This document shows positions 36,184 to 46,345 of a stretch of 64,000 nucleotides of DNA, piece by piece (position 1 is the stretch's first letter; every line of letters starts with the position of its first letter). The position numbers and the translations under genes were made by a program. Location: the NCBI RefSeq assembly GCF_954871325.1, contig NC_088775.1, positions 25,459,561-25,523,560 on the forward strand, written 5' to 3'. The notes beneath the pieces were generated by a model. The model was given only the letters and a program-made list of their open reading frames with translations. It ran no database searches and was not told where the DNA came from. Source of the DNA: Gordionus sp. m RMFG-2023. Its lineage: Eukaryota; Nematomorpha; Gordioida; Chordodea; Parachordodidae.

Positions 36184-36480
36184 ACATGTTTTATTAAAAT
36201 TTCAGTTAAGATGTACCATAGAAAAGTGACAATTGTCATAATCGTTATTTTTGAAATTATTTGAGTTTTTTTAAAGTAAATAGGTAAAAATATATATTGT
36301 AAACAAGATAAATTAAAATTTCAGTGAAGATGTACCATAGAAAAGACAATTGTCATAATCGTTATTTTTGAACTTTTTTGAATTTTTTTAAAGTAAATAG
36401 GTAAAAATATATATTGTAAACAAGTTAAATTAAAATTTCAGTGAAGATGTACTATGGAAAAGTGACAATTGTCATATAGT
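36184..36480 (-). repeat. element X, left-arm ~118-bp repeats (three units)
   Basis: AAAGTGACAATTGTCATAAT landmarks fall at about 36229, 36348 and 36466, in inverse orientation to the right arm. The first unit was split by MULE-2; its remaining part is just before 28314. Confidence 0.85.
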
Positions 36481-36760
36481 TATAAACAAAATTCCTTAAT
36501 TCGCTTTTAATTATTATAATCAAAATTAATGATGAGTTTTTTTCCTGCAAATCGTTCCTTGATTTTATAAAAACTCTAGATATAAAAATTTCGGTGAGAT
36601 TTATTATAATTGTATTAATGACTAAAATAATAAAAAATTCCACTATTATAATTAAACTTTACTCTTCACAGCAATCAGAAAGGTTTTTAACATAATGAAT
36701 AATAGCTCGCATATGTATAATTAATTTTAAATTAATTTACTTTTTCAAAATATGTTTACT

Positions 36761-38109
36761 AAATATAGGTTATTTTGTATATCAACTAACTATAATATAA
36801 TTGACATATTTATTAAAAATCTATAAATAAATATATTTTAGATATTTGTTCACTTTAATGAACTATCTAAAATTACAAGTTTATTGGAATATTTTAAACA
36901 ATAACTAAGATTATATGCAAAACACTACAAGTGTATCTAAGATTTTTGCTAGAGGTTGAAAACCTTTTGGTAATTTTTTTACATAAATTAATAGAATAAT
37001 GTTAGACTCCCTCTTTGAAGGCCTTTGGCCTGTTTATATTTTAAATTTTATTAGGTTTATACTCCTTTTTTAAAAATTTCTCACAAATATTTTAAGGTCG
37101 TTATTTTTAATATTTTCTTATTATTTTGATGATATCATATACACATTTTTAGTTTTTTCATAAGTGTAAATAGTTTATAATTTTTAAATAATATTTACCA
37201 AATGGGTGGGGATTTTTACTCCCCCCCCCCCAGTTTATACGCTAAAATATTTTATGTTAAAATACATTTTTACGCCATATTCTTACCAAAAATCTGGTAG
37301 CAAGCCTTTTCTGTATGATTTTGCAAGATTTTATTTTTTGACAATATAAAAAACACATTTTTTATTTTCAATATAATTCAACATAAATATAAAATAATCA
37401 TTTTTTATTTTCAAAATATAAATATAATAATCATTTATTTTTGCATATATTATTTATAGAATGACACTGAGAATTACAAGACACATTAACCGCCTTTCAT
37501 TTACATATATTTGTCATACAATTTTGTTTACAATGGCAGATTGTATTCATTATTTCTGACCCTGATTCTGAGTTTATTTCATCGATGGGACCTAAAACAT
37601 AAAAATATCATAAAAACATATTTACAAAATGAATAATGTAATAATCGTCTGAATATTTATTTTTTATAAGTAGGTTATAAATTATTAATTTAAAAAGGAT
37701 GATAACTTAATTGACGGAAGTTGATTTTCAACGCTGGACCAATTGAAAAACCTAAAGAAAAATATTCATGAAATTTTATATATTTTTTTAAATACCGTTA
37801 TTATCTAATTCATTTAAATATATTAGATGTTTTAGCGCGCTTTCTATGAATTAAGAATTAATTTTTTGCAATATTGAACATAAATACTTGATAAATTGGG
37901 AAAATGACTATGAGCACCCTTTAGTTGATCTCCTATAATTAAGGGGTTTACCTCTTCATCATTCAAATTATCTATAAATTAAACAAATTATTTCACAAAA
38001 TAAGGAGCCGTAAAATGAATTAGTAATTTATTTTCTAGCGTATAAGGGGGGGGGGGGTTCGAATTTAACGTTCGTTCAATTATATTTATATTTTTATTTA
38101 TTTAAAAAA
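36761..38109 (-). pseudogene. element X centre, with a cysteine-rich (CXC-like) coding remnant
   Basis: Mostly AT-rich. On the minus strand at about 37590-37450 one reads GPIDEINSESGSEIMNTICH then CKQNCMTNICK, a stop, and NVSCNSQCH. The C-H-C...C...C...C...CH spacing resembles a cysteine-rich CXC-type zinc-binding tail found at the end of some transposon-encoded proteins. It is preceded by AG acceptors and a small upstream reading (FSIGPALKINFRQL at about 37750-37700). This is the only hint of what X once encoded. A C-run lies at 37222-37231 and a G-run at 38046-38057. Weak evidence; family not recognised. Confidence 0.35.
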
Positions 38110-38339
38110 TTTAATATTTCCGAGTAAACATATTTCGAAAAAGTAAATTAATTTAAAAAATGCCTTAATTATACATCGGCGAGCTATTATACATTATGTT
38201 AAAAACTTTCTGATTGCTGTGAGGAGTAAAGTTTAATTATAATAGTAGAATTTTTTATTATTTTAGTCATTAACACAATCATAATAAATCTCACTGAAAT
38301 TTTTATATCTAGAATTATATTTTTCGCTATTTATTTTAA

Positions 38340-39880
38340 AAAAGTTCAAAAATAACGATTATGACAATTGTAATTTTTCTATGGTATATCTGAAATATTA
38401 ATTTAACATGTTTACAAAACATATTTTTACCTATTTACTTTAAAAAAACTCAAAAAAGTTCAAAAATATCGATTATGATAATTGTCACTTTTCTATAGTA
38501 CACTTTAACTGAAATATTAATTTAATATGTTTACAAAACATATTTTTACCTATTTACTTTAAAAAAACTCAAAAAAGTTCAAAAATATCGATTATGACAA
38601 TTGTCACTTTTCTTACACTTTAACTGAAATATTAATTTAACATGTTTACAAAACATATTTTTACCTATTTACTTTAAAAAAACTCAAAAAAGTTCAAAAA
38701 TATTGATTATGACAATTGTCACTTTTCTATAGTATACTTTAACTGAAATATTAATTTAACATGTTTACAAAACATATTTTTACCTATTTACTTTAAAAAA
38801 ACTCAAAAAAGTTCAAAAATATTGATTATAACAATTGTCACTTTTCTATGGTAAATCTTCACTTTTCTATGGTAAATCTTCACTGAAATTTTAATTTAAC
38901 TTGTTTACAATATATATTTTTAGCTATTTATTTTAAAAAAATTCAGAAAAGTTTAAAAATAACGATTATGACAATTGTCACTTTTCTATAGTACTTCTTC
39001 GCTGATATTTTAATTTAACTTGTTTACAATATATATTTTTACCTATTTACTTTAAAAAAATTCAAAAAAGTTCAAAAATATCGATTATGACAATTGTCAC
39101 TTTTCTATGGTACATCTTCACTGAAATTTTAATTTAACTTGTTTACAATATATATATTTAGCTATTTATTTTTAAAAAAATTCAGAAAAGTTCAAAAATA
39201 ACGATTATGACAATTGTCAATGGTACATCTTCACTGAAATATTAATTTAACATGTTTACAAAACATATTTTTTCCCATTTACTTTAAAAAATCTTAAAAA
39301 GTTCAAAAATATGACAATTGTCACTTTTCTATGGTACATCTTCACTGAAATATTAATTTAACATGTTTACAAAACATATTTTTACCCATTTACTTTAAAA
39401 AATCTTAAAAAAGTTCAAAAATAACGATTATGACAATTGTCACTTTTCTATGGTACATCTTCACTGAAATATTAATTTAACATGTTTACAAAACAAATTT
39501 TTACCCATTTACTTTAAGAAATCTTAAAAATGTTCAAAAATAACGATTATGACAATTGTCACTTTTCTATAGTACACTTTCACTGAAATATTAATTTAAC
39601 ATGTTTACAAAACATATTTTTACCCATTTACTTTAAAAAATCTATGTTCAAAAATAACGATTATGACAATTGTCACTTTTCCATAGTACACTTTCACTGA
39701 AATATTAATTTAACATGTTTACAAAACATATTTTTATCTATTTACTTTAAAAAAACTCAAAAAAGTTCAAAAATAACGATTATAACAATTGTCACTTTTC
39801 CATAGTACACTTTCACTGAAATATTAATTTAACATGTTTACAAAACATATTTTTACCTATTTACTTAAAAAAACTCAATT
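38340..39880 (+). repeat. element X, right-arm ~118-bp repeats (about thirteen units)
   Basis: GACAATTGTC landmarks at about 38362, 38480, 38598, 38712, 38833, 38970, 39088, 39209, 39313, 39433, 39552, 39667 and 39783. Each unit centres on the 12-bp palindrome TGACAATTGTCA and ends AACATGTTTACAAAACATAT. Two unit types alternate, differing in AATATTAATTTAAC versus AATTTTAATTTAAC, which implies multi-unit amplification. Confidence 0.92.
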
Positions 39881-39883
39881 AGC

Positions 39884-40575
39884 GATCAAAAGAGAGAAAA
39901 AGATACGTAAAAAATAATCTTAAAAAATATTTAAAAAGAATATTAAAAATTAGCGATCAAAAGATATATCAGAAAAAAATACGTAAAATATAATCTAAAA
40001 ATATTTAAAAATTAGCGATCAAAAGATATATCAGAAAAAAATACGTAAAAAATAATCTTAAAAAATATTTAAAAATAATTTTAAAAATAAGAGATCAAAA
40101 GATATATCAGAAAAAAATACGTAAAAAATAATCTTAAAAATATTTAAAAATAATATTAAAAATTAGCGATCAAAAGATATATCAGAAAAAAATACGTAAA
40201 AAATAATCTTAAAAAATATTTAAAAATAATATTAAAAATTAGCGATCAAAAGATATATCAGAAAAAAATACGTAAAAAATAATATTAAAAATTAGCGAAC
40301 AAAAGATATATCAGAAAAAAATACGTAAAAAATAATCTTAAAAATATTTAAAAATAATATTAAAAATTAGCGATCAAAAGATATATCAGAAAAAAATACG
40401 TAAAAAATAATCTTAAAAAATATTTAAAAATAATATTAAAAATTAGCGATCAAAAGATATATCAGAAAAAAATACGTAAAAAATAATATTAAAAATTAGC
40501 GAACAAAAGATATATCAGAAAAAAATATGTAAAATATAATATTAAAAAATATTAAAAATTAGCGATCAAAAATCA
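39884..40575 (+). repeat. element X, right-arm 55-80-bp repeats (about eleven units)
   Basis: GCGATCAAAAGATATATCAG (sometimes GCGAACAAAAG) recurs near 39884, 39954, 40016, 40096, 40170, 40243, 40299, 40373, 40449, 40503 and 40563, each followed by AAAAATACGTAAAAAATAAT. The inverse copies in the left arm are at about 27970-28250. Confidence 0.92.
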
Positions 40576-40589
40576 TTTTATAAAAATAT

Positions 40590-42417
40590 CAGAGACCTGC
40601 AGAGGTACCATTTGCACGGCCCGGCCCGGCCCGGTTTTAAATTTTTTAGGCCAGGCCCGGATATTTTAAAAAAAAATTTTTACGGCCCGGCCCGGATTTA
40701 AAAATTTCAGGCCCGGCTCGGAATTTTTTTAAATTATAATCGACCTGGTATATACAAAAATTCACCTATGAGGTATTTACCATATTTTTCAGCGAGTGTT
40801 ATCGCTTATTATTTAAAAAATGCATGTAAAAAGCTAAAAATTTGAGAATATTATATTGAATTTATAAAAATTATAAAACTGTTATTTATAAAAATGGATA
40901 TTTTGAGCATATACTATATATATTGCATTTATAAAAATAAAACTAATATTCATAAAAATGGTAATAATATTTGTCATATACTATATTTTATATTACATTT
41001 AAAAAAAATAAAACTAATATTTAATTTATAAAAATGGAAAATATTTTGAGAATATAATATATTGTATTTAATTTACTATTTAATTTATAAAATAAAAATA
41101 AATCGCTATTTAAAAAAATGCATGTATAATAAATAGTATTTTGAAAATATAATCTAATTGCACAATATTAATATAATTTATTTTATAATATAAATTTTTA
41201 ACAAAAGAAGATAATTGTATTATATAATATTGTAAAAAAAAATAAAATGTTAGATTAAAAACTTTCATGACTCAAGGTAAATATAATAAATGCAATAAAT
41301 ATTTGACAGTTTGCAAAGTAAAAAACCAGCATGATTGACGAAACCCTATACTCAAGAAAGATATTAAAAATTCACAAATTATCATGAAGAAAGAAAAGCA
41401 TATCTACCTTTTCAGGTTGAAGATCTTCTTTCTTCAAGAATTCTCCCAGTAGTGGAAAAATTCCGCTCACAGCTTGCACTTAAAGCAGGAATTGCCAATT
41501 TTGCTAAAATTGGAAATTCGCTTTGATGAGCCGCCCACCACTCTAACAAATTATCCACCTTAAATATGTTATCTATTATTTATGTAATTATAATATTCAT
41601 CATCGGGTATTGACATATTACCATAATTACCATCGCCCCATTTGTCATAAAACGATTTAGTTTGTTTAACAACAGACGTAATTTGACTGGTCGATGGTAT
41701 TTCATTTACTTCCTGAGCCTCTTGTAATTTAATATAATCTTTTATATAGTTTTCCGTCATTTTGCGATCTGTCCCTGACTACATACGTAATTGCTTGAAT
41801 TTGGGACAGAGAAAAAGAGAAATAAAATGATACTTGTGTAAAACAAATTTTTCAATTAAAAAATGCTTTATATTAAGTAAAATCAATTACAAACTTTAAG
41901 AAGTGATAATCCTTTATTTGATTGTTTTGGTAAAATATATTCTAAAAATTTAGATATGAATTATAAAAAAATATATTAATAATACTTGAATATTGGGGCT
42001 TATTTAAGATATTCCTTTATTTAATTGTTTTGTAAAAATTTAGATATGAATTATAAAAAAATATATTAATACTTTGAATAAATTTGCAGGAAATTAATGA
42101 TTAGATCGATCTGTGGGTTGTTAGGTAGTGTTAACCATCACCCAATATTATATTAATCATAACTATAATATAATATAATCTTATAACCATTAACTCATAA
42201 TGTAAAAATTTTTATTAAAAATATTAAGGCCCGGCCCGGGTTTAACAATCTTAAGCCCGGCCCGGATATATTTAAAAAAAATTTTTTAGGCCCGGCCCGG
42301 ATATGTTTAAAAAAAATTTTTTTAGGCCCGGCCCGCCCGGGTATATTTAAAAATTTAAAATACGGCACGGCCCTGCCCGGGCCAGGCCGGGTTTAGGGCC
42401 GGGCCTGCAGGTCTCTG
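40590..42417 (-). mobile_element. hAT-E, Ac-like hAT with GGCCCGGCCCGG ends
   Basis: The left end CAGAGACCTGCAGAGG and the right inverse CAGAGACCTGCAGGCC are flanked by a perfect 8-bp duplication AAAAATAT at 40582-40589 and 42418-42425. Clusters of GGCCCGGCCCGG inside both ends are the subterminal repeats. The 1828-bp body keeps only the C-terminal third of a transposase on the minus strand (41400-41830), so it is a deletion derivative. The MITE at 4643-5006 has the same ends. Confidence 0.93.
41400..41830 (-). pseudogene. hAT (Ac-like) transposase C-terminus
   Basis: Minus strand: KFKQLR near 41810 (the LDPRFK-type motif), then DRKMTENYIKDYIKLQEAQE through a 63-residue open frame ending PDDEYYNYINNR. 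After a break comes VDNLLEWWAAHQSEFPILAK followed by LSASCERNFSTTGRILEERR, the hAT dimerisation domain with its SER/CER.FST.GRI signature. The N-terminal finger and catalytic core are absent. Different family from the TTF-type hATs. Confidence 0.85.
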
Positions 42418-42759
42418 AAAAATATTATATTTATATTATCTAAAAAAATTATAAATTAAGTAAAATAATAATCTTAAAAAATTATTAATAATAAATAAAA
42501 TATTATTAATAATATAATATTACAAAAATAATACATTGCCTAAAAAATCAGGCAATGTGTACATTGCCGAAAATAACACATTGACGCTAACATATACAAT
42601 ACAAGTAATTTATTATTTTATTTTATATAAACTAATAAAAATATATTTCATATTTGTTCCAGGCTTATTTTTTTTATTAAAATTTGTAAAAATATTTTAT
42701 GACTATATATAGACTTAAGAAACCAGGCCGAAAGCCGGGGAAAAGCGGACCGAAGGCCC

Positions 42760-42840
42760 GTCCAAAAGGGAATCTGGGGGCGAAGCCCCAGTAATTTTTA
42801 ATTCCCCCCCCCCCCCCCCCCCCCCCCCCCTTATGAAAAT
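42760..42840. other. GAA-loop hairpin and 27-C run in hAT-D 3' end
   Basis: CTGGGGGC GAA GCCCCAG (one bulged G) at about 42774-42791 is followed by a 27-base C run at 42804-42830. It parallels 12111-12150 in hAT-B. Confidence 0.85.
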
Positions 42841-42879
42841 CCTGGCTACGCCTATTCTATTATTCAAGTTTATATCATG

Positions 42880-43415
42880 AACTAACCGTTTATGCAAAGA
42901 TTGAACAGCTAGCGCACAAGATCAGAGACTTAAAACTATTTTTTTTTTGCCCAAGGAGAACCTAGGCGGAATCCTTTAGAGGGTGGAATGTTAAATATGG
43001 ATTTATATATATAATTATTTTATTTATACTATGTGTTGTATAGCATAAATTGTTATTTGTTTCATTACAAACATATTTTATATTATATTAACTTAACTAT
43101 GGATCAGATCCTTAGCCACCTTGGAGAAGAATGACTCAATAGTCAGCGAACTCAAATCGCAATCGTATTTGACGCGATATATCAGAGCGGCAAGAATTTT
43201 GGGCTCTTCTGGGTTGCACTTGTGGTATCCCCTTAGGTATTTTGGTATTTCCTATAGTTAAGTTAATATAATATAAAATATGTTTGTATTGTGTTAAATA
43301 TTTAATATGTTAATATCGAACATGACTGAATGAAACAAATAACAAATTATGATACACAACACCTGGTATAAATTAAATAATTATATATATAAATCCATAT
43401 TTAACAATTCTACAT
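42880..43415. mobile_element. LTR-retroelement-like fossil with two terminal repeats in inverse orientation
   Basis: A purine-rich GAGGGTGGAA is followed by TGTTAAATATGG, which starts a ~120-bp repeat (about 42988-43111). Its inverse, somewhat longer copy ends CCATATTTAACA at about 43414. Between them (about 43112-43254) is GC-richer sequence. TG...CA ends and the purine tract suggest LTR pieces, but a foldback MITE is an alternative. It is broken and old. Confidence 0.4.
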
Positions 43416-43680
43416 ATTATTTAATTTTAGAAAGGTTAGTCCTATATAATACATTCATTTATAATTTCATTAGAACTAGATTCATGAATCATTACTTCTA
43501 AAATTGGTTATTTTTAATATTCTTAAAATTATTTTCGACAAACTTGATGGCCTTGTATGGCTAGAATCACTCCATAGTCATAACCTTGATAAACATTTAT
43601 CAGGCGAACAATTGAGAGTTTTTAGGTTGCCACATCGTAGAGCCATATGCCTGTATCAAATGCAAATCAGTTGATTCAAA
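43416..43680. other. no gene recognised
   Basis: It contains CTAGAATCACTCCATAGTCATAACC, the approximate inverse of a stretch near 25690-25715 (GTTATGACAAAGGAGTGATT), so it is probably an old dispersed repeat. Confidence 0.4.
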
Positions 43681-43836
43681 GGGTTAAGCATGGCCTTAAT
43701 TGTATATATACCAAGGTTGGCAGCACCGTCACACAAATAAATTGAGGTTTAACAGCCAGGGTTAAGCATGGCCTTAATTGTATATACAATCAAGGTTGGC
43801 AGCACTGCCACATATAAACTGAGATTTAACAGCCAC
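43681..43836 (+). repeat. ~79 bp tandem duplication
   Basis: GGGTTAAGCATGGCCTTAAT through AAGGTTGGCAGCAC to TTTAACAGCCA occurs twice head to tail with few differences. Confidence 0.85.
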
Positions 43837-43867
43837 CCACATTCCAAACCATCTTGAGCCCACAAAT

Positions 43868-44103
43868 TTATCTCATATAGATGGTTAAGATGACAACTAT
43901 ACCTTGGGTCCTCAGCAAATAATATGAGATTAAATTCGATCCTGGTAGGGAACGTAAAAATTTTCGGGTTTTTCTTTGATGAATGATGTGTAAAGACATA
44001 TGGTAAGATGAATTTTGGAGCTTAGAGATGACACCCCGATCACGACAGGCTAGGACAGCCGGGTACTAAGGATACTTGTCCAATAAACAAATGAAACAGA
44101 GAG
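43868..44103 (+). mobile_element. SINE head and body abutting an RTE-like LINE 3' fragment
   Basis: A tRNA-like head (TAGATGGTTAAGATG as D arm, TTCGATCCTGG as B box) is followed by TTTTTCTTTGATGAATGATG, ACACCCCGATCACGACAGGC and ACTTGTCCAATAAAC. These match the SINE at 54914-55441 (inverse strand, about 55420-55235). Similarity stops at about 44103, where LINE coding begins. Confidence 0.6.
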
Positions 44104-44726
44104 CATTGATATAAACGATTGGCAGATATCGGCAATTGAAAGCTACAAATATTTGGGCTCCCCTATACAAACAAGCGGCACAATAGAGAAAGAGGTAAAG
44201 AGTAAAATTAATCAAGGGTGGTTAAAGTGAAGATCTTTATCTGGAGTGCTCTTTGACAAAAGAATCCCACATAAATTGAAGGGAAAAATTTACAGTTCCA
44301 TAGCACAACCAACTATTCTATATAGTTCGGAAATATAACCAACGAAAGAATCAGACGAGAGAAGTCTACAAATTATGGAGATGAGAATGCTGAGGATGAT
44401 TGCTGGGGTAACAAGAAAGGATAAAGTGCGAAGTACAAGAATACTAGGAAGTTTAAAGGTAGTGCCCATTAAGACTAAGATAATGGTAAACAGACTTAGG
44501 CGGTATGGGCACATAATGAGAAGGTCTCTAAATTACATAGGAAATAAGATTGAAAGTTTGGAAGTGATGGGCATACGTAAAAGAGGAAGGCCAAAACTTC
44601 AATGGGGTCATAAAGTTAGAGCCAATGTGAAGAAGTATAAATTAGATAAAAGAGATAGTATGAATAACATAAAGTGGAGAGAGAAATTAAAGGAGCTTAC
44701 CACTAGAAAAGGTGAAAGCTAAAGTA
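44104..44726 (+). pseudogene. RTE-like LINE reverse transcriptase, C-terminal fragment and tail
   Basis: The first frame reads IESYKYLGSPIQTSGTIEKE, the typical LG..I...G....EI segment. After breaks near 44230 and 44335 comes an open 115-residue stretch from 44375: MEMRMLRMIAGVTRKDKVRS, VNRLRRYGHIMRR, then GIRKRGRPKLQWGHKVRANV and a final WREKLKELTTRKGE. This order (MRMLRW..GV+R.D+IR, RLRW.GHV.R, RGRP+.RW) is the conserved end of an RTE-type reverse transcriptase ORF. The last coding bases overlap the tail GCTTACCACTAGAAAAGGTG shared with the SINEs, indicating a LINE/SINE partnership. Confidence 0.85.
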
Positions 44727-45122
44727 TGAATTTGTGTATTAGAAATTGTCAATATTTCATAGACACTAGTTTTAAATTTCCTAGAATAATTTTTATAAAA
44801 AAAATTAAATACCCCCCCCCCCCCCTTAAAAGGCTAGGTTAGTATAAAGTTTTTATGTGGCTTTATTTTTTTCTTGACCTGTTCTTTTCAAAGATGGGCA
44901 TTTCTAAGCTTATTTATGATATGGGATATGGCGTGATTTGGGCTAAAGTCTTATGAGACATTGCAAAAATGGTTTAATAAAATTTATCTAGTGTTTAGAA
45001 ATTGTTAAACCAGGACCTAAATTGTTATTTATCATCACTTATTTACAAATCTATTTTAATATATATTATGTCCAATAAATGATTGTTAAAAATTCGAAGT
45101 ATTTATTTATTATACTAAATAT
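44727..45122. other. no gene recognised
   Basis: AT-rich with a C-run at about 44812-44826. It could be an eroded hAT end, but no terminal repeat is visible. Confidence 0.4.
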
Positions 45123-45560
45123 TAGAAGACTAAAAAGTCCGGACCGACTTTGCATGGCCCGCTTCGCCTCTTAAGAAATTTTGCGCCCGTTAATTCTTTT
45201 GCTAAACCCAGCCCTTATAATTCTTTTAGAAATTTGTCAGGCTCGGCTCCTAAAAATTTTATAAAAAGTCAGACAATTAAGGGTCTTATATCACTCCGCT
45301 ATGGCTATCTATTTCTACAGCAACCGTTTTAAGAATCAAATGTGTTTGATATTTGTAGGATGCATTTGTATTGGGTCATATAATAAATAAATTGATAAAA
45401 TTTTTTGAATATATTTTTTTATAAGATTTAATATTTTAATTAGACAGCTCTTAAAATATACAAAGAAATACGCAAATTGAAATTTATTTTCAAATAATAT
45501 TAAACAAAATTGAAATATTCTGCCTAATATTTTATATAAATTGTCCGGCTAGGCCCGAAA
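45123..45560. mobile_element. hAT-like MITE remnant with GC-rich ends
   Basis: AAAAGTCCGGACCGACTTTGC with GGCCCGCTTCGCC, GCCCGTTAATTC, AGCCCTTATAATTC and GGCTCGGCTCC on the left, and TCCGGCTAGGCCCG at about 45543 on the right, recall the GGCCCGG subterminal style of hAT-E. Exact ends are not clear. Confidence 0.4.
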
Positions 45561-45840
45561 TTTTTTTATGCATGGGGTAACTATATTTATGTTGAGAAAA
45601 AGGCTAATTAAGATCCGTAGTTCTTATTGGGATAGTTAAGTGCCGATACTTACTATTATAATCTTATCTTATAACATAAGCAATAAGATAATTTAATTTT
45701 ATAATCTTTATTAGTAAGTAATCATATTATTCCATCTACCAATCTCAAACTCGAATTGGACAAACATGAGCTCAGCTATGCTCTATGTATCAGGCTCAAC
45801 ATTCCCTTTTAATTACTATATAAATGCAGCAAATGTCATA
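45561..45840. other. no gene; possible promoter-like sequence
   Basis: Includes ACTATATAAATGCAGC at about 45818, a TATA-like element ~40 bp before the relic below. Nothing else seen. Confidence 0.35.
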
Positions 45841-46345
45841 CTGATGATAACAATATGGCGCTTCATCCTTTACAATGCAATCGTAATCCCGGTCGGCAAA
45901 CTCGACACTTGAAGTGCAATCAAATCAAATCTCTTGCACTCAGGTCAGCTGGTTTTCCTACCTCACTGGAGCCTTCTGGCCTATTTTCCGATAGTAGGCG
46001 TCCTGATGGGATCACACGTATCCCGTCCGTGGTCTCAAGGAAAGTTTCTAATATGGGATTTCTCTTGTCTGGACACTAACTCCCCTCCAATTTTAACAAG
46101 AACGCTCTAAACAGAGCTCAAAATTTTAAGATCGGCAAATACAGAGCTGATTCTTCAAATTACATATTCATACCCTTCATTTGCTCCAGCTTAACTACAT
46201 ATGGTGATTTGGCTAAAATCTTTTTTAACGTTGGCCGCCTAATCAGAAAATATTCTGGGGAGCTAAGCGAAGATTTTACTTAAGGCAGAGGATCGCAATA
46301 GCCATTCGTTTTATTAATTCGATCTCTCCTGATGATTAGGTGAAG
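45841..46345 (+). pseudogene. reverse-transcriptase-associated C-terminal (nuclease-like) domain relic
   Basis: Readable pieces in changing frames: LKCNQIKSLALRSAGFPTSL, EPSGLFSDSRRPDGIT, GKFLIWDFSCLDT, then NTELILQITYSY and SGELSEDFT, and QRIAIAI near 46290. The succession EP.GL...RRPDG.T / G..L.WD..C.DTLAP / QRIS.AIQRGNA is, as I recall, conserved at the C-terminus of reverse-transcriptase proteins of invertebrate LINE-like elements. The RPD...WD spacing suggests a PD-(D/E)XK nuclease-like fold (inference). It probably belongs with the reverse-transcriptase relic at 60046-60660. Confidence 0.55.

Larger units (their letters stand above)
27598..42591. mobile_element. element X: ~15-kb foldback-type element with two-tier tandem-repeat arms
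   Basis: Outer inverted repeats start near GTTAGCGTCAATGTGTTATT (left 27598, right inverse ending 42591), and about 65 bp match. They contain GGCAATGT/ACATTGCC palindromes. Inward, both arms carry first a ~55-80-bp repeat (GATCAAAAGATATATCAG / TACGTAAAAAA; three units left, about eleven right) and then a ~118-bp repeat (TGACAATTGTCACTTTTCTA / AACATGTTTACAAAACATAT; three left, thirteen right). A third inverted block (about 36535-36760 with 38110-38330) encloses a ~1.35-kb centre. Without MULE-2 and hAT-E it is about 5.3 kb. Flanks allow a TA or TATA duplication, which is ambiguous in this AT context. The architecture resembles Foldback elements; no transposase names the family. Confidence 0.8.
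26511..42856 (+). mobile_element. hAT-D, hAT shell holding element X and its inserts
   Basis: The left end is CATAGGCGTAGCCAGG with adjacent G- and C-runs. The right end is TCCTGGCTACGCCTATT after a run of 27 C. A perfect 8-bp target duplication CTATTATT lies at 26503-26510 and 42857-42864. It shares about 650 bp of left and 260 bp of right subterminal sequence with hAT-B, including GGACATCAGAAAATATCTT and AACTAATAAAAATATATTT. Its own sequence is only about 1.35 kb (26511-27597 and 42592-42856), so it was already a deletion derivative before X inserted. Confidence 0.92.

Noticed and set aside
36452-36643. 63-codon minus-strand frame (MEFFIILVINTIIINLTEIF)
   Set aside because: Lies in the inverted block of element X, and its inverse partner near 38210-38330 does not preserve it; AT-rich chance frame.
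39884-40575. Regular short repeats resembling a CRISPR array
   Set aside because: Unit-plus-spacer structure is absent: the spacers are also repeated, the array has an inverse partner at 27970-28250, and the setting is eukaryotic.
27598-42591. Element X as a Polinton-type element, given its ~15-kb span
   Set aside because: About two thirds of the length is later insertions; its own ~5.3 kb is repeat arms, and no polymerase, integrase or capsid-type sequence is visible.
42715-42897. Minus-strand frame with a poly-glycine run
   Set aside because: Translation of the C-run and GC hairpins at the hAT-D right end.
44290-44514. Minus-strand hydrophobic frame (MCPYRLSLFTIILVLMGTTF)
   Set aside because: Antisense shadow of the LINE reverse-transcriptase segment.
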